In this document: in pieces, positions 47,491 through 55,800 of the stretch | How positions within the stretch are numbered: the stretch's first letter is position 1 | Layout: each line of letters begins with the position of its first letter | Assembly (NCBI GenBank): GCA_008360955.1 | Contig: LUCM01011787.1 | Coordinates: 1 to 64,000 of the forward strand | DNA from: Fasciolopsis buskii | Taxonomy: Eukaryota > Platyhelminthes > Trematoda > Plagiorchiida > Fasciolidae | Reading direction: 5' to 3' | Length of the DNA stretch: 64,000 nt | Notes under the pieces: generated by a model | Databases searched by the model: none | The model's input: only the letters and a program-made list of their open reading frames with translations | Told to the model about the DNA's origin: nothing | Position numbers and translations under genes: made by a program

Positions 47491-49269
47491 AGAGCTGTTT
47501 TTGGTACGCGAGATCAGTTAGTCTAAGCTGCATTGTCAGAGAGGGATATGAGGTTCTGTTGCCATAAGAATCAGTTTGATGATCGTGCTCTTGGGAAGTG
47601 GAAAATATTAAGTGACTGGGAAAAATGGAGAATATTTCACAGTTTGCTGATTCAGCATACATGGGCGATTCAGATGGTGTCTTCTCTGGTGACAAGAACC
47701 TGATAAGAATGACTTGTTGTCTACGTACAAGAAAGATAAGGCGGGGTAAAATAGGAACTCTCTAGATCTTTTCCGAATATGAGGATCAATAGTGATAGTA
47801 AAGGGGCAGTGGAGCAACTGTCCAGTGGTGGGTTAGAGATTACAGGTAGGATTTTCAGTAGAGTCTTCGTTCGGTCTGGTGGTCTTTCGTTGAACCCGAT
47901 CAAGAAGGGAAACAGCAGACAGCGAAACACTCACGTGAGTTTTGCACGGTAAATGAGATGAGATGAGGAACCGTTTGCTGGAGAGTGAAAAACCAGCTTC
48001 GGCTATATAATAGGCGCGTGAATACAGCGGAGGAAACATACTCCGTAAGCTCTACTGCCTACTACAGGGGTTGGGGAGCGGCAACCGTTGCTCTGATTAC
48101 TTGGAGTAGTATAAGATCACATAAGGTTCCAGTGGGTCACGTATAGTAATGAGCCCGGCGATGGGAAATCGCCGTCTATAACCAAAAGCGCGAATAACAG
48201 GCTAAATTCTGAAATACAGCCAGCATAGCAAGGGGTTCATAAATCAGCCAGGAAGAGATGAAACCCAGTGGAACATGGTTGAGTTGAATCAAAGGATAAG
48301 TAGAAGTTTTTGAAGCGGCAATTTTCCGTTTGTGGGGACGCCAAGATTCGTTGAAATTCATTGTTATACTACGGTCGAGTTCTTCTTGTGTGAGTGTGAC
48401 AAGAAAAAAAACGATGAGAAGTGTCATCAATGAATCAGTAAGATAGGTTGGGTAGAAGACCAGAGTAAGTAAAACAACATTGGCAGAGAACCGCTGGGAC
48501 AGAACTTTCCACTCGGGCGAAGATAGTTTGCCTGCTCTCGAAATCTGATACTCACAATATGAGACGCAGAGGGTACTCGAATGTGGTCCGTTTCTCCAGT
48601 GGACCTCCATGCTGAAGTTGGTCAAATGCTTCGGGCATGTCAGCTGAGGCCAGGCCTTTCTCCGTGGCTTTCAAATGGGACCCAGGAAGAAAATGTAATG
48701 AGTGTTATTTGATAATCGGTAAAGCCACGCCATCGGAATCCGCTTTGTCGGTCGTTCAGTAGCCATTGGCATTCGAAGGTGCATGCAGTTAATTGGATGC
48801 GACGATTTCGAACACTACACAAACTAAAAGCCCTTTGTCGCTCACCAGCCCGTTGGTTGTGACATCGGCTTGCCTCTATGGAAGTGGGCGAATCGTGAAT
48901 CCCACCAAGCACTACAAAATGTGCGCACTCATCCCAAGGCTACCAACACTCAAATGTTTCCTTCACTGGCATTAACTGCACCAGATACTGTGCACCATGT
49001 TCCTCAATCTTCTTCTTCATCGGGTCTGTTTTTATCAAAAACTCAGATTTCAGATTCCATTGACACCCCACCTCCGGTTATCCATTCATTTCACCCACCG
49101 TGGTTTCTTATTTAAAGCGGGGTCTGGAAATTAATGCACAGACTGGTCACCACTTGTTGTTTAGTGTTCCTTGACATTTTGTGTGGCGATTTTCGTATAT
49201 TGTGAGTAGGGCGTAAATTTTTTATTTTTTTTATTTTTTGTCTTTTCCATTGTTTCTCAAGGGGTGCCG
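47491..49269. other. No recognisable gene
   Basis: The longest frame is 149 codons at 48176-48625 (-), without motif. A T-rich stretch lies at 49218-49246. Confidence 0.4.
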
Positions 49270-49610
49270 ACTGCTCAGTTTTTGAATGCATGTTTGAAGC
49301 TGTGGAATGATATTGTGGTTGCTGAACCTAGTTCCAATGCAACTATCCTGAATAATTTTAATGTCCACAGCATCCAGCAGTTAATACATCTGTTTGAAAC
49401 TATGACACTGGATCGTGAGACAAAACATTTGCAATTATGAGCAACCTGTCACAGTTGACCAACTTTCCTACGCAGTTTTTCGGTCCTGCTTGTGATGGCG
49501 CACTATCACTCTATCCTTATACTCCCCTTCAATGAATTCATCAGACCATTATCCTATTAACGGTTATTTGATTTTTCTGTTCTTGATCTATTCCCACCAT
49601 CTAGATGCTA
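49270..49610 (+). mobile_element. LINE endonuclease remnant (CR1/Jockey type)
   Basis: The + frame gives SSNATILNNFNVHSIQ at about 49332-49380, in the place of SSNxxILGDFNVHxxxW (Gly-Asp replaced by Asn-Asn). Then LSQLTNFPTQF follows in the place of LTQLVxxPTRx. At about 49530-49556 NSSDHYPIN matches the catalytic SDH block. Stops interrupt it. The order and spacing support a real relic of an AP-type endonuclease. Confidence 0.6.
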
Positions 49611-49663
49611 AAATTTTGACTTTTTATCTCTGGTCTGAATGTTGTTTCACATCCGAACCCTGA

Positions 49664-49925
49664 CTGGAGGTGATCGAGTGGATTAAGCGTCCGTCACCGA
49701 AGAGGTCAAAGTTTCGAATCCCAAATCTGCCGGTCACTTTGATGGTAGACGTCAACTCGCCGTTGTCCGGCTCGTTATCCCACCTTGCCCATTGCGACCT
49801 TATGTGGTCCCATGCCATTCCAAGTTTCAGTGTCAAGGTTGTCGGTCCCTCCTCCTATGTAGTGGGCTCTAGTGACTGTGAGACATTCCTCTGCACTCAT
49901 GCGTCAAGCATGTCACAAGGAAAAA
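49664..49925 (+). mobile_element. tRNA-derived SINE family B, copy 1
   Basis: The head resembles a tRNA gene: a box-A-like TGATCGAGTGGATTAAGCG at 49671-49689 and a box B GTTTCGAATCCCA at 49711-49723, spaced as in a tRNA. The body ends with a block CTCTAGTGACTGTGAGACATTCCTCTGCACTCATGC shared (with changes) with 52161-52415 and 39812-39900. There is no poly(A) or simple-repeat tail that I can define. Box A/B would drive RNA polymerase III in an active copy. Confidence 0.7.
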
Positions 49926-50299
49926 CCAGCCGCAAAAGTCCTTGAAACCCTACCTCAAAGTGTACGTGCGTTGGTTTCCCATTTTGCCGAACTCGGAAGA
50001 TTTGAATTCCCAGAATGGTTTACTGACGTTTGTAGTTTAACAGTGGGAGAGAAAATAAAACGTCAGCTTCACGTTACATTACCTAAGAAGTAGCATCACG
50101 ATTATTCGGAATGTAGAAATTGACTTGTCGATGGACGAGTTCGCTAAGTCATTGTCATATTCTTCCGTTAGTAACCGATTTCAGTCCCTTGCTAAAACTG
50201 CTTGCCACATTTTCTGCTCCTTGTCTATTTCCTCTATTTTAGGTCCTCTTATCTGTCTTCTGCAAAAACAATCGATAAGGCGGACATTTTTGGTACCTT
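49926..50299. other. No recognisable gene
   Basis: Short frames only. The right half may contain more of the decayed Gypsy RT that ends near 50300. Confidence 0.35.
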
Positions 50300-51060
50300 A
50301 TTTGCTTTCACGTCAACCCTTCCCCATGGATAGGGCCGTATGCGGTACTGGACGTTTTGGGCGGAAAACAAGCTGACTACCTTTTCTCAATTGTAGGGTG
50401 GTTTGGCACTTGGAAGCGACCGATGCCTTCCTCAAAAACTGAGGGGAACTGTTTCACCAATGTATCTGTGCGCTGCTGGGGTCTGAATGGGCTGATAGAA
50501 TGTATCCATCGGCAGGTTGTTAAGGCCCAGTTCATCCAACCAGTCGGCCCCGAACATGTTAACAACAGATTTTGCTACGTAATACAGTGTCGAAATCAGT
50601 TTGTGCGATTTGATGGTCCATCCGGCAAAATGAGGTTGACGTGCGGCGTATGTTCTGCAGGTCCGAATTTCTGCAGGAGTGAGAGTTTTTTGGTTTTGTC
50701 GTCTTTATCCGTCAGGTCAGCGGTGAACACATCCTCGTAGCGTTTGAACCAGGATTCAAATGTAACACCGGGCTGTGGGTTGTGCAGGAAGTCAGTCATT
50801 AATCGAAGCAGGACGTCTGATGAAATTCCAGGCCTGCTAGATGTGGTGGTGAAGTTCTTGATTCGATGTATGAGGGTCTCCATGAGGCTGAGCTGGGTCT
50901 GGAACATTTTCTTCATGCCCGCATCCATTGCCGTCATCGTCCGATTTCGTTGAGTTCGATAGACCCTACTTATAGCTTTGTTGGATTTCCTAGTTGGGCT
51001 GATCAACACGCAAGACTGAAGCACGACGTCCACACCAGACATCACACAATATCACAATAA
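50300..51060 (-). mobile_element. Ty3/Gypsy retrotransposon: gag joined by deletion to the start of pol
   Basis: Read on the minus strand: the gag frame 51045-50596 has MDAGMKKMFQTQLSLMETL, then GVTFESWFKRYEDVF and LLQKFGPAEHTPHVNLILP. This is the Gag capsid pattern of K02A2.6/mag-type Gypsy elements. Directly after it, from about 50595, another frame reads YYVAKSVVNMFGADWLDELG, the protease/RT boundary. Then TLVKQFPSVFEEGIG (50450 region) and, after a frameshift, LVFRPKRPVPH near 50350 mark the first residues of the RT. The Gag C-terminus with its zinc knuckle and the whole protease are missing, so an internal deletion fuses gag to pol. The element is truncated at about 50300. Confidence 0.8.
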
Positions 51061-51540
51061 CTCAGGCACGATCAGGCGCCGTGTTGTAGAGAGACAAGTT
51101 GGACTAGGCGTTGGTGCGCCTCACATAATGAAGGGGAATGTGTAGCCTCTAGATGCACGATAGCACAAAGCCTGCTGCCCATCAGGACACTAACACAGAC
51201 CGAGACTAGAAACAAGATGATGGGGGCTTGTGTCTTCATGTTCCATAGTCGCTCAGCGGAATGGGACGGATGCCCCTTTGAATGGGCAGTGACACGGAGA
51301 CGGACCGCGGAATTCGGACGAGAGAGAAAACACCAACACAGGCGCGCGTTTATTGGTGACCAACGAATACACGTCACAAGTCAAGCGAGCTGTACCGTTT
51401 ACATCGTTTTTTGGTTTGACCGTGGTCGATACGGGAAACAACCAATCACAGCGAGATTTTGTGAATCTTTTCGCGGCCATATAAAAATTTTCGAGCTCCC
51501 AATATTTGAAAATGGGCCAATTTCAAAATATCTCGAATAA
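51061..51540 (-). promoter_or_regulatory. Probable 5' LTR and leader of the Gypsy element
   Basis: It lies directly upstream of gag on the minus strand. In that orientation it contains a TATA-like TTTTTATATGG (about 51477-51487), a CCAAT-type ATTGGTTG (51439-51446), an AATAAA (51347-51352) and a short GC-rich stretch GGCGCCTGATCGTGCC before the gag start. Promoter, polyadenylation signal and possible primer-binding region in this order fit a U3-R-U5-leader. LTR ends cannot be fixed because no second LTR is present in the window. Confidence 0.5.
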
Positions 51541-52160
51541 TTTAAGTTCTTGTGGAAAAAAATGAAAAATCTGCGGCATCAAAAACGCCAAACTGATAAT
51601 CATCTATAACGAAGTTCAACTTATTACCTTGCAGTTAATGTTTCACTACCTCTCGTTCTCCTTTTTGTTTTAATTAGATAGGGCTGTGCGGTAAGTACAT
51701 AAGCCAAAGCACGTTGGTGCAAGAATGATGGTTGTGAAGACTAAACTGAACTGATCGAATTTAACACAAGACCCTCAGACCGATTCGCAACCCTACCCCT
51801 GACTTCTAACCTACGATCACTAGTCCGTTACCGGGAAGTTGCTTCTTTATTTTTTTCCGTGGGTTCCACCACGGATTTCGTCCCTAATTCGTCTTAGTTT
51901 TAAACGTCACTGCCATGCACTGACCACAAACCATCAATATATAAAGTAACCGTCCAAACCTGTCGCACTTAATTTTGATTTTTCCTGCCTTCTGTGATAC
52001 GCTGAATTATGAAACGCTTTTTCCTTGTCTGTATTCCCATTTTCTTACAGCATTAACTTTTTCGAACACAATGTCAACGGGTTGCTTTTATGGCAAATGT
52101 CCGCCCGCCCTTTATATGCAGTGGGTATATTACGTAATTAATCATGCGGCCCTTCGTGAC
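51541..52160. other. No recognisable gene
   Basis: AT-rich; short frames only. Confidence 0.4.
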
Positions 52161-52415
52161 AATGGTGAGGTGGATTGAGCGTCTGTTACTCGGAGGTTTG
52201 AATCCCAAATCCGTCGGTCATTCGGATAGACAGTAATTCGCTGTCGCCGGGTTCATCACCACGACTGGTCTATTAAGGTCGTATATGATCTTGTGCCACT
52301 CCGGGTTTTAGGGTCAAGATTGGCGGTTTCCCCTGCGGTACGGTGCCTCTAGTCGGCTATAGGGACTGTCTCTTCCACCAAACTTATGCGTTTCGCACGT
52401 AAGAGAATGCCGCTC
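52161..52415 (+). mobile_element. tRNA-derived SINE family B, copy 2
   Basis: It is collinear with 49664-49925. Head GGTGAGGTGGATTGAGCGTCTG, decayed box B GGTTTGAATCCCA (52195-52207), then shared blocks CAAATCCGTCGGTCA and GGTGCCTCTAG, ending in a block like CACTTATGC (here AACTTATGCG). It differs from copy 1 at many positions, so both are old. Confidence 0.7.
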
Positions 52416-52697
52416 AGACTATATTGGTTCCACATGTTTAGAGGTCTAGCTAAGGTTAGGTAGAACGTGAAATACAGTGGAGGAGGAAGAAAATGCAGAG
52501 GTAGGATTGCCACCCACTACCAAGGTTTATTCTCTGTCGATGCTTTGAGCGTTTTTCATACAAGAGTTCAAAGTTTTGTTTAACCAACATTCTTACGTTT
52601 GTTCTATCCGGTCAAATTAAAGAGTTTTCTAGTTGCAGTTAAGAAGTCATTTTGTTATTTCTATTGAGTTATGAATCCTTTTTCACTTTAGTTTTAA
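52416..52697. other. Region upstream of the Nup85 start
   Basis: There is no clear TATA box. A pyrimidine-rich tract ending in AG (52690-52691) lies 6 nt before the ATG and could be a 3' splice site of a 5' UTR intron or a trans-splice acceptor. Confidence 0.4.
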
Positions 52698-52893
52698 ATG
52701 GATGATACATTGTACGTATCGTCCAAAAATCCATTGGGCCATTCTTGGGGCTGTGGAGATCGGTTGCTCGTGTATACTAGACCGCAAAGCCACGAAAGTA
52801 TCCCCGACTCTGAGGCGTGTATTCATGAAGTACGCTGGGGTGCATCCATGACTTCCAACGAGTTCATGCGCCGTTTAGCAAAAACTTCCTACG
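52698..52893 (+). CDS. NUP85: NUP85 exon 1
   Basis: Begins MDDTLYVSSKNPLGHSWGCG and ends ...RRLAKTSY plus one base, before GTAAGG. The ATG is preceded by an in-frame stop (52695-52697). Confidence 0.8.
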
Positions 52894-55800
52894 GTAAGGA
52901 TTCGTTTTTCTTTTTCCCCTCAGTTCTGCAATTGCTTGCATTTCAGATGTTTTTTATAATGTCGAAAATAACACAGATCCAGAGAAATTCATCTCCTTCA
53001 GTGTACAGTACCGAGCCTCCTTAGCTGCTTGTTCCCAAGAGATTCTACATTTTTTGAGTAAGCCGTCTTTTGATGCGCAATTTTCCCAGAGTTGAATGAA
53101 CAGTTGGACGAACCAAAAGCGATGCATTTAGCCGCAGAGTGTGAATTGGTTCAGAACCTGGAACTGATTTGGCATCTTGCAGAACTGATTTTTATTCAGG
53201 TAAATACCACGTAGTCGCTGAAATGTTTTAATCTACTTTTTACATTTTAGTAGTAGGAGATTGAATGTTTTCATGAAATAATTCACCATGTGATATCATC
53301 GCTCAACTCACCATAAAGAAACCATGGAAGCACTGTACAGCTGTTTCATGCTTGTTAGGAATGATGAGCAGTGCATATAGACCGCGCCCGAACTGTGACG
53401 CGAACCCGGGACGAACGATTCTGAGTCGAACGCCTTAGCCATTACGCTAGCGGGCAGGCTCTGAACGGTTTGTTGAACTTCACCACATGATGTTGCACCT
53501 ATCCGTCACTGATTTGTTTGCACGGTTACTGTCCGTTAGCTCAGAGCGATCGACCCCTTCTGATAGATGACTTCTCTGCAGGTAGCCTAAGTACGACGAA
53601 GGCTTTGGATATGACCTACGGAGCTTGATTACTTGTTAGGCTACCTGCAGAGAAGTCATCGGTTTTTTTGCCACGGCATTTTTCATATTCGGTGTTATTT
53701 CGTAGCTACTCATGAGTAGTTCGAGTATAAACCCGTTTGGATAACGATTTTATGGCAGCCTGAAGTAAGCTTTGACACCAACCGCCAGTTCCGCTGGGAC
53801 TGTATCCATAAAAGCGTTCCGTTTTAATGTATAAACCCAAAGCGGCTCAAAAGGATCAACAAAATGCTGTGTTAATCAAGATATCATTCAGTATTGCAGC
53901 GGTTACTTCTTGCTGCGTCAATGTGGAATGGATGCTATTGGCAATTTGGGCTTGAATCAATGTGACTCCGGTAGCTTCATTTTTTCCCCTCATCCGAATA
54001 AATTATCCGAAATGTTTTTATTTTTCTCCCAGGCATTCCCACCCGGTTATCTTACATACAGTCTGTGCAATTGGTTTTACATCCAGTCACAAGAGGCTGC
54101 TGACAATGCCCGAAGTCTTATGGAGACATATGGTGGTAAACCCATATCTTGTCCCGAACGTGATGAACGGTTTTGGTCTACTGTTCTTGCTTTGGTGCTG
54201 CAGGCCAGACCCCATGAGGCAGCCAGTTTGTTAGCCATTCATTCTCATGCAAACAGTCGAATCTTGCGCAATCTTCGACAAATTCTGGTTGCACTGCCGA
54301 TTGCCTCACAGGCTCGAACAAAGGGTAGGTTGTTCGTCCAGGTGATTGTTCGCAACTGCGATTTTCAGCTAGCAGATTCATTGTCTTATTTATTTCAGAT
54401 TATTCAAAATTTGTGTGGCTGTTGCTGTACATTTGAAGACGCGAAACTGANCTGTCTCTTATACACATCTAGATGTGTATAAGAGACAGGGTAAATACCA
54501 CGTAGTCGCTGAAATGTTTTAATCTACTTTTTACATTTTAGTAGTAGGAGATTGAATGTTTTCATGAAATAATTCACCATGTGATATCATCGCTCAACTC
54601 ACCATAAAGAAACCATGGAAGCACTGTACAGCTGTTTCATGCTTGTTAGGAATGATGAGCAGTGCATATAGACCGCGCCCGAACTGTGACGCGAACCCGG
54701 GACGAACGATTCTGAGTCGAACGCCTTAGCCATTACGCTAGCGGGCAGGCTCTGAACGGTTTGTTGAACTTCACCACATGATGTTGCACCTATCCGTCAC
54801 TGATTTGTTTGCACGGTTACTGTCCGTTAGCTCAGAGCGATCGACCCCTTCTGATAGATGACTTCTCTGCAGGTAGCCTAAGTACGACGAAGGCTTTGGA
54901 TATGACCTACGGAGCTTGATTACTTGTTAGGCTACCTGCAGAGAAGTCATCGGTTTTTTTGCCACGGCATTTTTCATATTCGGTGTTATTTCGTAGCTAC
55001 TCATGAGTAGTTCGAGTATAAACCCGTTTGGATAACGATTTTATGGCAGCCTGAAGTAAGCTTTGACACCAACCGCCAGTTCCGCTGGGACTGTATCCAT
55101 AAAAGCGTTCCGTTTTAATGTATAAACCCAAAGCGGCTCAAAAGGATCAACAAAATGCTGTGTTAATCAAGATATCATTCAGTATTGCAGCGGTTACTTC
55201 TTGCTGCGTCAATGTGGAATGGATGCTATTGGCAATTTGGGCTTGAATCAATGTGACTCCGGTAGCTTCATTTTTTCCCCTCATCCGAATAAATTATCCG
55301 AAATGTTTTTATTTTTCTCCCAGGCATTCCCACCCGGTTATCTTACATACAGTCTGTGCAATTGGTTTTACATCCAGTCACAAGAGGCTGCTGACAATGC
55401 CCGAAGTCTTATGGAGACATATGGTGGTAAACCCATATCTTGTCCCGAACGTGATGAACGGTTTTGGTCTACTGTTCTTGCTTTGGTGCTGCAGGCCAGA
55501 CCCCATGAGGCAGCCAGTTTGTTAGCCATTCATTCTCATGCAAACAGTCGAATCTTGCGCAATCTTCGACAAATTCTGGTTGCACTGCCGATTGCCTCAC
55601 AGGCTCGAACAAAGGGTAGGTTGTTCGTCCAGGTGATTGTTCGCAACTGCGATTTTCAGCTAGCAGATTCATTGTCTTATTTATTTCAGATTATTCAAAA
55701 TTTGTGTGGCTGTTGCTGTACATTTGAAGACGCGAAACTGAACAGATGTTAAATTACAAGACCTTATTCCATTATCGCCTAGGTTATTTAACATGTTGGT

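Larger units (their letters stand above)
53199..54450 (+). repeat. False tandem duplication, first copy
   Basis: These 1252 bp match 54490-55741 at a constant offset of 1291; I found no difference in the stretches compared. This is probably the true copy, which should continue directly into 55742. Confidence 0.9.

Noticed and set aside
48176..48625. 149-codon minus frame as a gene
   Set aside because: No motif, hydrophobic stretches typical of AT-rich chance frames, no start or splice context.
54452..54489. Natural Tn5/IS50 insertion
   Set aside because: Only the 19-bp engineered mosaic ends are present, head to head with no transposon body, exactly as in a mate-pair library junction and next to an assembly N.
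53199..55741. Real tandem duplication of a NUP85 exon
   Set aside because: The copies are separated by a sequencing adapter, show no divergence even in intron sequence, and both cannot be spliced together in frame.
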